64,000 bases of DNA from Streptomyces sp. Tu 3180. Lineage in GTDB: Bacteria; Actinomycetota; Actinomycetes; Streptomycetales; Streptomycetaceae. The translations under genes and the position numbers were made by a program. The notes under the pieces are model-generated. The model ran no database searches. It was given only the letters and a program-made list of their open reading frames with translations, and was not told the origin of the DNA. Positions 19,094 to 27,326 of this stretch are shown here, one piece after another (the stretch's first letter is position 1; each line of letters begins with the position of its first letter). The DNA lies in the NCBI RefSeq assembly GCF_009852415.1, contig NZ_WOXS01000002.1:5806001-5870000 (forward strand), in the 5' to 3' direction.

Positions 19094-19642
19094 ATGGGAA
19101 CCAGGACAGTGGACGAGAACAGGACCGGGGCCGTCGGCCCCGGGCGCGACAAGGAGGCGTCGGACGCCGCCGAGGCCCCCGGGGCCGGGGCGGACACGGA
19201 ACCGGAGCCGGACACGGAACCGGAACCCGGATCCGGGAAGGGGAACGCCTCCGGAGCCGGGCAGGGCGCCGCCGCGGTCGTCTCCGCCGCGCTCGGCGTC
19301 GTCTCGCTCACCGGCAGCTGGCCGGGCACGGTGGCCGCCGCGCGCGAGACCCTCATCGGCCAGCTGGAGACGGCCGCCGACGCGAGTGTCGCGACGCAGG
19401 TCGCGGAGGTGTACGGCGACGCGTGGCGCACCAGTGCGCTGTGGGCCGGCCTGTTCGCGCTGACCGCGCTGATCGTCGGCGTGGTGGTGCTCGTCCGGCC
19501 CGCGTTCGGCGCCCCGGGCCGGACGCAGGCGGCCTGGACCAGGTCGGTCGCCTGGGCGGGCGTCTCGCTCGGCGTCGTCGGGCTGCTGCTGGCCGTCCTC
19601 AAGTACACCGACGTGCTGCTGGGCCTGCCCGCCGCGAGCTGA
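19094..19642 (+). CDS. membrane protein with acidic repeat N-terminus, function unknown
   Basis: A 182-aa protein. Residues about 1-60 are hydrophilic, with a short repeat of EPEPDTEPEPGSG type. Three hydrophobic segments follow (AAVVSAALGVVSLTG, LWAGLFALTALIVGVVVLV, VAWAGVSLGVVGLLLAVL). The start may be ATG 19094 or GTG 19085; TACGGT at 19081-19086 sits 7 bp before the ATG, the spacing expected for a leaderless message. A strong hairpin lies 25 bp after the stop. No domain recognised. Confidence 0.72.
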   Translation: MGTRTVDENRTGAVGPGRDKEASDAAEAPGAGADTEPEPDTEPEPGSGKGNASGAGQGAAAVVSAALGVVSLTGSWPGTVAAARETLIGQLETAADASVATQVAEVYGDAWRTSALWAGLFALTALIVGVVVLVRPAFGAPGRTQAAWTRSVAWAGVSLGVVGLLLAVLKYTDVLLGLPAAS

Positions 19643-19666
19643 GCCGGTGCGTCGCCGGGAAGCCGG

Positions 19667-19713
19667 GGGGCCTTAGGGCGTCCGTGAGGTGCTCATGGAC
19701 GCCCTAAGGCCCC
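19667..19713. terminator. perfect 17-bp-arm terminator
   Basis: The arms at 19667-19683 and 19697-19713 are exact inverted complements around a 13-nt loop. The hairpin closes the preceding membrane-protein unit. Confidence 0.8.
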
Positions 19714-19846
19714 TCCCGCACGTCTAAGGCCCTCCGGGCCGCCGAAGATGCGGAACTCTCCCGATGCGGCCGGGCCGCCTCGCGGACGAGGGTGGAGGCA
19801 TCGCGGAAAGCGATGTCCGACACCGATTCCTCCAGGAGATCACGCC

Positions 19847-20032
19847 ATGTTCGAGTACCGGTTCCAGCAGTTCCGCCACGAAGACCTCGTCCGCCGGGCC
19901 GGGCAGGAGCGGCAGGCCCGTGAGGCCGGCCGCCTCCGCCGCGCCGCCCGCCGCGAGGCCGCCGCACGGGACGCCGGTCCCGAGAGCCATACCCGCCGCG
20001 ACCGCCGCGACCGGTTCATCCGGGCCGCATGA
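19847..20032 (+). CDS. small Arg-rich protein, function unknown
   Basis: A 61-aa very basic protein (MFEYRFQQFRHEDLVRRAGQ...), with Arg/Ala/Glu heptads that suggest one long helix. AGGAGA stands 7 nt before the ATG, a clear ribosome site. Small Arg-rich proteins of this sort are common in Streptomyces and unassigned. It precedes the large LAL regulator gene. Confidence 0.65.
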   Translation: MFEYRFQQFRHEDLVRRAGQERQAREAGRLRRAARREAAARDAGPESHTRRDRRDRFIRAA

Positions 20033-20307
20033 GCCCGGACGCGGGGGACGGCGGCGGCACCGGCCGCCGCCCCCGGGACGGCGGCCGCACGGGGGAGGGC
20101 CGCCGTCCCCGGGCCGCGGGCGCCCCGGCGCCTGCCGCGTGCGCACGCCGCCCGCCGGAGTCCGTCCCCGCGGGAACCGGTGCCGGGACGAGACCCGGTG
20201 GCGCGTCGCGGCCCGGTGCGGGGCGGGTCGCGGGAGGTGCGCCGGAACCGGGTTCCGGTGCGAAAAGCGGTGCCCGTCCGCCGGAGCCGCGTGCGATGCT
20301 CGGGGCC

Positions 20308-23300
20308 GTGGAGACCAAGTCCGTCAGTCCCGTGTTCGTCGGCCGCACCGCTGAGCTCGACACGCTGAACGACGCGCTCGCCCGGGCCGCCGACGGCCCG
20401 GGCGAACCGCAGGCGCTGCTGATCGGCGGTGAGGCCGGCGTCGGCAAGACCCGCCTCCTCGAGGAGTTCGCCGCGGCGGCGCGCCGCCGCGGCGCGGTCG
20501 TCGCGCTCGGCGGCTGCGTCGAGATCGGCGCCGACGGACTGCCCTTCGCCCCCTTCTCCACCGCCCTGCGCCGGCTGCGCCGCGACCTGCCCGCCGAGCT
20601 CGCCGCGGCTGCCGCGGGACAGGAGGAGGAACTCGCCCACCTGCTGCCCGAGCTCGGCACCGCCGCCGCCCGCGAGGCCCGCCGGGACGAACAGGGCATG
20701 GCCCGCCTCTTCGAACTCACCGCCCGGCTGCTGGAACGCGTCGCCGCCGAACACACCGTCGTCCTCGCCCTGGAGGACCTGCACTGGGCCGACGCCTCCA
20801 CCCGCCACCTGCTCGCCTACCTCTTCCGCACCCTGCGCACCGGCCGCCTCGTCGTCCTCGCCACCTACCGCTCCGACGACATCCACCGCCGGCACCCCCT
20901 GCGTCCGCTCCTCGCCGAGCTGGACCGGTTGCGCACGGTCCGGCGCGTCGAACTCGGCCGCTTCAACCGCGACGAGGTCGGCCGGCAGATCGCCGGCATC
21001 CTCGCCCGGGAACCCGAACCCGACAGCGTCGACCAGATCTTCGAGCGCTCCGACGGCAACGCCTTCTTCGTCGAGGAACTCGCCGTCGCCGCCCAGGGCG
21101 GCTGCTGCACCGGACTCACCGACTCGCTGCGCGACCTGCTCCTGGTCCGGGTCGAGGGACTGCCGGAGAGCGCCCAGAGCGTCGCCCGGATCGCCGCCGA
21201 GGGCGGCTCCATCGTCGAGTACCGGCTGCTCGCCGCCGTCACCCGGCTCACCGAGGACGACCTCATCGAGGCCCTGCGCGCCGGCGTCAACGCCAGCATC
21301 CTCAGCCCCGCGCCCGACCGCGACGGCTACCGCTTCCGCCACTCCCTGGTCCGCGAGGCCGTCAGCGACGACCTGCTGCCCGGCGAACGCTCCCGCCTCA
21401 ACCGCCGCTACGCCGAGGCGCTGGAGGCCGACCCCGCCCTGGTGCCGGCCGACGAGCGCGTGACCCGCCTGGCCAGCTACTGGTACCACGCGCACGACGC
21501 GGCCAAGGCGCTGCCCGCCGTGCTCGACGCCTCCGTCGAGGCGCGCCGGCGCCACGCCCACTCCGAGCAGCTGCGCCTGCTCGAGAGGGCGATGGAACTG
21601 TGGGACTCCGTCCCCGACGACGTCCGCGCCACCCTGCGCCCCGCCGGCTACGCCGAGGCCTATCCGCCCTGCGGCTGCGATCCGGAGACGGCCCCCCTGC
21701 GCTTCCTCGACCTGATGGCCGAGGCCGCCGTCGCCGGACGGCTCTGCGGGGAACGCGAACGCGCCATGAAGATCACCAAACGGGCGCTGCGCCTCCTGGA
21801 GGAGGACCCCGACCCCCTGCGCGCCGCCTGGTTCTGGGAACAGCGCTCCCGGCTGACCCAGTCCCTCGCCCGCGGCGACGGCTGGGCGGAGCTCGCCACC
21901 GCACAGGACCTGGTGCGCGGCCTGCCGCCCTCCGAGGTGCACGCCCAGGTGCTCGCCTCCGCCGCCGCCTGGTCGATGCTGCACCGGCCCGGCCCGGAGG
22001 CCATGGCCGCCGCCGAACGCGCCGTCGAGTACGCGCGCATGGTCGGCGCCCACGACATCGAGCTCAACGCCCGCCTCACCCTCGGCGGCCTGATGGTCGA
22101 CGCCGGCGACATCGAGGCCGGCCTCGCGGAGATGTACGAGGTCAAGGACCGGGCGACCGAACTCGGCGTGGACACGGTGGTGGGCCGCAGCCATGTGAAC
22201 CTCCCCTCCGTCCTCGAGGGCGTCGGCCGCTCCCAGGAGGCGGCCGCGCTCCTGCGCGAGGGCATCCGGGTCACCCGCGGGCTCGGCCTGCTGGACTCCG
22301 AGGGCTGGGTGTGGGGCAACCTCGCCGAATCCCTCCACTCCCTCGGCCGCTGGGACGAGGCGGCCGAGGCCGCGGCCGACGCGCAGCGTCTGGAGCAGAG
22401 CGCCAAGCCGCGCGCCGGGGGCTCGATCCGCCTGGCACACCTCGCCTACGACCGGGGGGACCTGGTCGAGGCGGCCCGCCGTCTCCGCGACGCCCGGACC
22501 TTCTTCGGCACGCACGACCCGATGCCGCAGTACGCCCTTCCGATGACCTGGGTCGCCCTCGGCATCGCCGCCGCCGAGGGCCGCCTCCCCGACGCCCGGG
22601 CCGAACTGCTCACCGCCCTCGACGCCGGCCTCCCGCCCGGCACCCAGCGCTACGGCTGGCCCCTGCTGCTCGCCGCCGCGGCCGCCGAGGCCGACGCCTA
22701 CGGCGACCCGGCCACCGAACCCGGCCGCCCGCAGATCCTCGAACGCCTCCGCAAGGCGGCCAGGACCCTGACGACCGGCGTACCGGTGTGGCAGGCGTAC
22801 GACGTCTGGCTGCGCGCCGAGCTGCTGCGGGCCGAGGGCGTGCCCGCGCCGGGGGAGTGGAGCGCCGCCGTCGCCGCCGTGGAACCGCTGGGGCGGCCCT
22901 ACGACCTCGCGCGCGTCCGGTTCCGGCTCGCCGAGGCGCTGCTCGCCTCCGGCGCGGGCGACGACGAGCGCGCCCGTGCCACGGAACTGCTCCGGCTGTC
23001 CCGGGCCGTCGCCGACCACCTCGGCGCCGGCCCGCTGGCCCGGTCGGTCGGACTGCTGGCCCGGCGCGCCCGCCTCGTCCTGAACCCGGCCGCCCGGGTG
23101 CCGGCCCCGGCCGCTCCCGCCGATCCGGCCGACGCCCTCGGTCTCACCGGCCGGGAGCGCGACGTCCTGCGGCTGGTGGCCGCCGGCCACACCAACCGCC
23201 GTATCGCCGAGGAACTGTTCATCTCGCCGAAGACGGCCAGCGTCCACGTCTCCAACATCCTCGCCAAGCTGGGCGTCTCCGGCCGCGGGGAGGCGGCGGC

Positions 23301-23361
23301 GGTGGCCCACCGGCTGGACCTGTTCCCGGCGGAGGCCGGGAAGCGGCAGGCGGCGGGATAA
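20308..23361 (+). CDS. LAL-type (large ATP-binding LuxR-family) transcriptional regulator
   Basis: About 1017 aa. AAA-type ATPase N-terminus: Walker A GGEAGVGKT (41-48) and a Walker B-like VLALEDLHWAD. The central TPR-like helical region is rich in Ala/Leu. The C-terminal LuxR helix-turn-helix is LTGRERDVLRLVAAGHTNRRIAEELFISPKTASVHVSNIL (from about 945). LAL regulators activate specific operons in response to small ligands. I prefer GTG 20308 (VETKSVSPVFVGRTAEL) because GATGCT at 20295-20300 would be a -10 box for a leaderless start. ATG 20296 and ATG 20029 are alternatives; the latter adds about 90 Gly/Pro/Arg residues of low complexity. The target genes are unknown. Confidence 0.88.
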   Translation: METKSVSPVFVGRTAELDTLNDALARAADGPGEPQALLIGGEAGVGKTRLLEEFAAAARRRGAVVALGGCVEIGADGLPFAPFSTALRRLRRDLPAELAAAAAGQEEELAHLLPELGTAAAREARRDEQGMARLFELTARLLERVAAEHTVVLALEDLHWADASTRHLLAYLFRTLRTGRLVVLATYRSDDIHRRHPLRPLLAELDRLRTVRRVELGRFNRDEVGRQIAGILAREPEPDSVDQIFERSDGNAFFVEELAVAAQGGCCTGLTDSLRDLLLVRVEGLPESAQSVARIAAEGGSIVEYRLLAAVTRLTEDDLIEALRAGVNASILSPAPDRDGYRFRHSLVREAVSDDLLPGERSRLNRRYAEALEADPALVPADERVTRLASYWYHAHDAAKALPAVLDASVEARRRHAHSEQLRLLERAMELWDSVPDDVRATLRPAGYAEAYPPCGCDPETAPLRFLDLMAEAAVAGRLCGERERAMKITKRALRLLEEDPDPLRAAWFWEQRSRLTQSLARGDGWAELATAQDLVRGLPPSEVHAQVLASAAAWSMLHRPGPEAMAAAERAVEYARMVGAHDIELNARLTLGGLMVDAGDIEAGLAEMYEVKDRATELGVDTVVGRSHVNLPSVLEGVGRSQEAAALLREGIRVTRGLGLLDSEGWVWGNLAESLHSLGRWDEAAEAAADAQRLEQSAKPRAGGSIRLAHLAYDRGDLVEAARRLRDARTFFGTHDPMPQYALPMTWVALGIAAAEGRLPDARAELLTALDAGLPPGTQRYGWPLLLAAAAAEADAYGDPATEPGRPQILERLRKAARTLTTGVPVWQAYDVWLRAELLRAEGVPAPGEWSAAVAAVEPLGRPYDLARVRFRLAEALLASGAGDDERARATELLRLSRAVADHLGAGPLARSVGLLARRARLVLNPAARVPAPAAPADPADALGLTGRERDVLRLVAAGHTNRRIAEELFISPKTASVHVSNILAKLGVSGRGEAAAVAHRLDLFPAEAGKRQAAG

Positions 23362-23398
23362 TGGCCGTGTCACCCACGCGGCCCTGGAAAGGGGAGCG

Positions 23399-23605
23399 AT
23401 GTTCAACGCCTTCGAGGAACTGTTCGCTCCCGGCCGCAGGCACACCCGCGACGAACAGAACCGGCTGGAGCTGACCCGCGAGGACGTCGGCGATGCCGAC
23501 CCGGGACGCGGGCCGATAGACCTCGCCTCCGGGAAGGTGGTCGTACGCCCGGCGGCGCCGGACGAGCCGGATGCGCCGGACGAGGGGGCGACGGCCGCGG
23601 ACTGA
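23399..23605 (+). CDS. DUF6191-like small protein
   Basis: A 68-aa protein with MFNAFEELFAPGRRHTRDEQNRLELTREDVGDADPGRGPIDLASGKVVVR, the conserved core I associate with the DUF6191 family of small actinobacterial proteins. The acidic tail (PDEPDAPDEGA) is not conserved. GGGGAG precedes the ATG. It lies 37 bp after the LAL gene and converges with the sugar dehydrogenase gene. No function known. Confidence 0.78.
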   Translation: MFNAFEELFAPGRRHTRDEQNRLELTREDVGDADPGRGPIDLASGKVVVRPAAPDEPDAPDEGATAAD

Positions 23606-23621
23606 GGCCCCACCGCCCGGC

Positions 23622-24785
23622 TCAGCTCACCTGCAGCTCCAGGATCCGGTCGTCGCCGTCCTCCGGGTCGCCGCGGCCGTCCGTGTTGCTGGTGACCAGC
23701 CACAGCTTGTCGTCGCCCGCCGCGACCACCGTGCGCAGCCGGCCGTACTCGCCCTCCAGGAAGGCCTGCGGGTCCGCCGAGGCCTCGGTGCCCTTCAGCG
23801 GTATGCGCCACAGGCGCTGACCGCGCAGGCCCGCCATCCAGACCGAGCCCTCGGCGTGGGCGATGCCGCTGGGCGAGGCCTCGTCCGTGCTCCACTGGTC
23901 GACCGGGTCGTGGAAGCCGTCCTCCTCGGACCGGCCCTCCGCCTCGGGCCAGCCGTAGTTGTCGCCCGGCGCGATCGCGTTCAGCTCGTCCCAGGTGTTC
24001 TGGCCGAACTCCGAGGCGAACAGCCGCTGCCGGCGGTCCCAGGCCAGGCCCTGCACATTGCGGTGGCCGTACGAGTACACCGGGGAGCCGGGGAACGGGT
24101 TGCCCGGAGCGGGCTCGCCCTCCGGGGTCAGCCGCAGGATCTTGCCGCCCAGCGAGTCCCTGTCCTGGGACAGGCCCGTGTCACCGCTCTCGCCCGTGCC
24201 CACGTACAGCATCCGGTCCGGGCCGAAGGCGATCCGGCCGCCGTTGTGGATCACCCCCTTGGGAATGCCCCGGAAGACCGTGTCGGGCGCGCCCAGTTGC
24301 TCGCCGGGGGGCTTGCGCTCGTCGTACAGCATGCGGACGACGCGGTTGTCGGAGGCCGAGGTGAAGTAGGCGTAGACCATGCGGTCCGAGGCGTACTCCG
24401 GGGAGAGCGCGATGCCGAGGAGGCCGCCCTCGCCGGACGGCGACACCCCCGGCACCTCGCCCAGCTCCGTCTTCTCGCCGGTCCTCCCGTCGATCCGCGT
24501 GATCGTCGCCTCGTCCCGGGAGGACACCAGCAGGTCGCCGTCGCCCAGCGGGGCCAGGCCCCAGGGAGTGCTCAGGCCCGTGGCGACCGTGCGGAGCACC
24601 TTCACCGAGCCCTTGGCGGGGGGCGTCTGCCCGGCGGTCCGCTCCGGCGACGACGACGGCGTCCTCGTACCGGTCGGGGAGGCGCTGTCGTCCCTGCCCG
24701 GCGATCCTCCGTCGTCGGAGGAGCAGCCGGCCGTGAGCAGGAGCGCGGCGGCGGCCAGCAGGGCCGTCACGGCTCGTCGTTGCAC
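23622..24785 (-). CDS. PQQ-dependent glucose/sorbosone dehydrogenase-like lipoprotein
   Basis: A 387-aa protein exported as a lipoprotein: the signal VQRRAVTALLAAAALLLTAGCSS has lipobox LTAGC with Cys at 21. After a Ser/Thr/Pro-rich linker comes a six-bladed beta-propeller: STPWGLAPLGDGDLLVS, GLLGIALSPEYASDRMVYAYF, GKILRLTPEGEPAPGNPF, YSYGHRNVQGLAWD and WDELNAIAPGDNYGWP. These are hallmarks of soluble aldose sugar dehydrogenases, which oxidise sugars with PQQ and pass electrons to a carrier. Start GTG 24785 has AGGGA about 9 nt upstream. It may be co-transcribed with the aldo/keto reductase gene 122 bp upstream. Confidence 0.9.
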   Translation of the reverse strand: MQRRAVTALLAAAALLLTAGCSSDDGGSPGRDDSASPTGTRTPSSSPERTAGQTPPAKGSVKVLRTVATGLSTPWGLAPLGDGDLLVSSRDEATITRIDGRTGEKTELGEVPGVSPSGEGGLLGIALSPEYASDRMVYAYFTSASDNRVVRMLYDERKPPGEQLGAPDTVFRGIPKGVIHNGGRIAFGPDRMLYVGTGESGDTGLSQDRDSLGGKILRLTPEGEPAPGNPFPGSPVYSYGHRNVQGLAWDRRQRLFASEFGQNTWDELNAIAPGDNYGWPEAEGRSEEDGFHDPVDQWSTDEASPSGIAHAEGSVWMAGLRGQRLWRIPLKGTEASADPQAFLEGEYGRLRTVVAAGDDKLWLVTSNTDGRGDPEDGDDRILELQVS

Positions 24786-24907
24786 GATCTTGTCCCTTCG
24801 ACGCGGGGGTCTCCCCCTGTCATACACCGCTCGCGCCTCCAGGGTTGCCGATCACGCGCACTCCGGCCCGCGGTCCGCGCGGTCCGGCGCCGGACCCGGT
24901 CCGCGGC

Positions 24908-25906
24908 TCAGTCCCACGACCCCTGCGCCGCGGGCAGTTCCGCGATCTCCGCGAGGTCCCGCTCCGTCAGGCGCAGCCCGGCCGCCGCCGCGTTCTCCGC
25001 GACCCACCGCTCCCGCTTGGCGCCCGGGACCGGGACCACGTGGCGGCCCCGGGTCAGCACCCAGGCCAGGGCCACCTGGGCCGGGGTGACGTGCTCGCCG
25101 TGGCGGCGGGCGACGCGGCGCAGACCGACCACGATCGGCTGGTTCGCGGCCATCATCTCGGCCGTGAACCGGGGGTGGCGGGCGCGCAGGTCGTCCGGCT
25201 CGAAGCCCACGCCGGGCGTGAGCGTGCCGGTCAGGAAGCCGTTGCCCAGGGGCATCGCGGCCAGGAAACCGATGCCCCGGCTCTCGCACCACGGCAGCAG
25301 CGTCTCCAGCGCCTCGGGCGACCACACCGACAGCTCGGCCTCGACCGCGCTCACCGGGAAGACCTGCTGCACCCGCTCCAGCTGCCGGATCGTCGCGTCG
25401 TGCAGCCGCGCCCCCGGCCGCCGGGCCGAGCGCGCCCCGACCGCGCACAGCCCCAGCGCCCGTACCTTCCCGGCCCGCACGAGGTCCGCCATCGCGCCCC
25501 AGGTCTCCTCGATCGGGACCTCCGGGTCGGCGCGGTGCAACTGGTACAGGTCGATGACGTCGGTCTGGAGCCGGCGCAGCGACGCGTCGCAGGCCCTCCT
25601 CACGTATCCGGGACGGCCGTTGGCCACGATGTGCTGGTCGCCCACCAGCAGGCCGGCCTTCGTGGACACGAAGGCGTCGGAGCGCCGCTCCTTCAGCACC
25701 CGCCCGAGCAGCAGCTCGTTGGTGAACGGGCCGTACATGTCGGCGGTGTCCAGGAGCGTCGAGCCCAGGTCCAGCGCCCGGTGCACCGCCCTGAGCGACT
25801 CCTCGCCGCGCTGCCGGGAGGTGCTGTAGGCCCAGCTCATCGGCATGCACCCGAGTCCGACGGCCCCCACCGCGAGCGCCGCCGCACCGATCGTCCTGCG
25901 CTCCAC
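24908..25906 (-). CDS. aldo/keto reductase
   Basis: A 332-aa NADPH-dependent oxidoreductase with the AKR barrel. The N-terminus has VGLGCMPMSWAY. The tetrad residues are in STLLDTADMYGPFTNELLLG (Asp and Tyr), FVSTKAGLL (Lys) and LYQLHRADP (His). The C-terminal cofactor region is VVPVPGAKRERWVAENAAA. I chose GTG 25906 (VERRTIGAA...); a longer ATG at 26008 would overlap the divergent dehydrogenase gene. The substrate is not predictable. Confidence 0.85.
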   Translation of the reverse strand: MERRTIGAAALAVGAVGLGCMPMSWAYSTSRQRGEESLRAVHRALDLGSTLLDTADMYGPFTNELLLGRVLKERRSDAFVSTKAGLLVGDQHIVANGRPGYVRRACDASLRRLQTDVIDLYQLHRADPEVPIEETWGAMADLVRAGKVRALGLCAVGARSARRPGARLHDATIRQLERVQQVFPVSAVEAELSVWSPEALETLLPWCESRGIGFLAAMPLGNGFLTGTLTPGVGFEPDDLRARHPRFTAEMMAANQPIVVGLRRVARRHGEHVTPAQVALAWVLTRGRHVVPVPGAKRERWVAENAAAAGLRLTERDLAEIAELPAAQGSWD

Positions 25907-25982
25907 CTGGTCGTGACCCTCCCTCTCCCGCTCCCCCAACCTAACCTCTGCGCCCGCGGACTCCTGAACTAGCCTCCGGACC

Positions 25983-26933
25983 ATGACTGCTGACGTGTGG
26001 CTCCCCATCCCGCCGGACGAGATCGAGGGCCTTCCCGAAGGGCCGGCCTACCGCTTCTGGGACGGCGGCGAGGACTTCCCCGCGGACCCGGCCGACTGCG
26101 TCTTCTACGTCGTGCCCTACATGAAGCCCGGCGGGGTCGGCGTGCGGCCGATGCCGCTGATGCGTTCCGTGCGGGTGGTGCAGACCCTCTCGGCCGGCAC
26201 CGACCACGTGGAGCCGGGCCTGAGGCACCTGCCCGCCGGGGTACGGCTGTGCAACGCGCGCGGAGTGCACGAGGCCAGCACCGCGGAGCTCACGCTGGCG
26301 CTGATCCTCGCCTCCCTGCGCGGCATCCCCGATTTCGTGCGGGCCCAGGACAGGGGGGAGTGGCGCGGCGGGTTCCGGCCGGCGCTCGCCGACAAGAACG
26401 TGCTCATCGTGGGGTACGGCTCGATCGGCGCGGCCATCGAGGACCGGCTCGTTCCCTTCGAGGTCGCGCGGGTGGCGCGCGTCGCGCGCTCTGCGCGCAC
26501 CACGGCGCGCGGTCCGGTGCACCCGCTCACCGAACTCCCCTCCCTGCTCCGGGAGGCGGACGTCGTCGTCCTCTCCACCCCGCTGACCGAGGCCACCCGC
26601 CACCTCGTGGACGCGGGTTTCCTGGCCCGGATGAAGGACGGCGCCCTGCTCGTGAACGTGGCCCGCGGGGCCGTCGTCGACACCAAGGCCCTGCTCACGG
26701 AGGTGGAGAGCGGCCGCATCACCGCGGCCCTCGACGTGACGGACCCCGAGCCGCTGCCGGCGGACCATCCCCTGTGGCGGGCGCCGGGCGTCCTCATCAG
26801 CCCGCACGTGGGCGGACCCACCTCCGCCTTCCTGCCGCGCGCCGCGCGCCTGCTGGTGGACCAGTTGCACCGTTTCCTGAACCGGGAGGAGCTCGGCAAC
26901 GTGATCCTGGTGACGGGAGCGGAATCCTCGTGA
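25983..26933 (+). CDS. D-isomer-specific 2-hydroxyacid dehydrogenase
   Basis: A 316-aa protein. The NAD-binding domain has VLIVGYGSIGAAIEDRL. The catalytic Arg, Glu and His fall in LVNVARGAVVDTKALL, DVTDPEPLPADHPLW and ISPHVGGPTSAF. The acidic residue that follows the NAD loop in many family members is replaced by Arg-rich sequence (VARVARVARSART), which suggests NADP preference, as in glyoxylate/hydroxypyruvate reductases (inference). TAGCCT lies 6 bp before the ATG, again suggesting a leaderless start. It is divergent from the aldo/keto reductase gene. Confidence 0.9.
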   Translation: MTADVWLPIPPDEIEGLPEGPAYRFWDGGEDFPADPADCVFYVVPYMKPGGVGVRPMPLMRSVRVVQTLSAGTDHVEPGLRHLPAGVRLCNARGVHEASTAELTLALILASLRGIPDFVRAQDRGEWRGGFRPALADKNVLIVGYGSIGAAIEDRLVPFEVARVARVARSARTTARGPVHPLTELPSLLREADVVVLSTPLTEATRHLVDAGFLARMKDGALLVNVARGAVVDTKALLTEVESGRITAALDVTDPEPLPADHPLWRAPGVLISPHVGGPTSAFLPRAARLLVDQLHRFLNREELGNVILVTGAESS

Positions 26934-26940
26934 TCCGCTT

Positions 26941-26980
26941 CGAGTACCGCCCGCAACCTTTCGGGCGCGGTGGGTACTCG
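26941..26980 (+). terminator. hairpin terminator after the 2-hydroxyacid dehydrogenase gene
   Basis: The outer stem CGAGTACC/GGTACTCG (26941-26948 with 26973-26980) encloses an inner GCCCG/CGGGC stem (26949-26953 with 26962-26966). It begins 7 bp after the stop codon. Confidence 0.65.
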
Positions 26981-27326
26981 TACGTCAGGTGATCGTTACG
27001 GAGAGTAGAGATCTTATGTCCCTGAGTGACGAAACTGGTGTATCGTCCCGACAGGGGTTGCGCCGCTGACCGACGGCGCCGGGGATGGACATTGCGGATG
27101 GGCAAGGGGGGCGACGGGCGATGCACGGCCTTTGGACGAGCGATCCGACGCGGCGGAGCCGTCGGCGTCGACCGTGGGGCGCGGCCGCGCGCGGCCGCGG
27201 TCATCACCGCGGCCGTCACGACGGCCCCCTGCCGCACCACCGCGGGCGCACCGGCCGCGGGAGGCATGCCCACCCGGTGCAGCAGGGGACCAGGGACCCG
27301 GGCGCGGCGCGGACCGGGAGGTGCCG
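26981..27326 (+). other. non-coding region upstream of the second GGDEF-EAL gene
   Basis: The first part (26990-27060) is less GC-rich than its surroundings and may hold the promoter; I cannot assign -35/-10 boxes with confidence. The remainder has open frames, but only in weak, Arg-rich composition. No gene is supported. Confidence 0.4.

Noticed and set aside
20029..20307. N-terminal extension of the LAL regulator from ATG 20029
   Set aside because: About 93 residues of Gly/Pro/Arg low complexity with no family match; a leaderless start at 20308 fits better.
19840..23895. 1351-residue minus-strand open frame opposite the LAL gene
   Set aside because: Antisense shadow; the plus-strand gene has ATPase and LuxR motifs.
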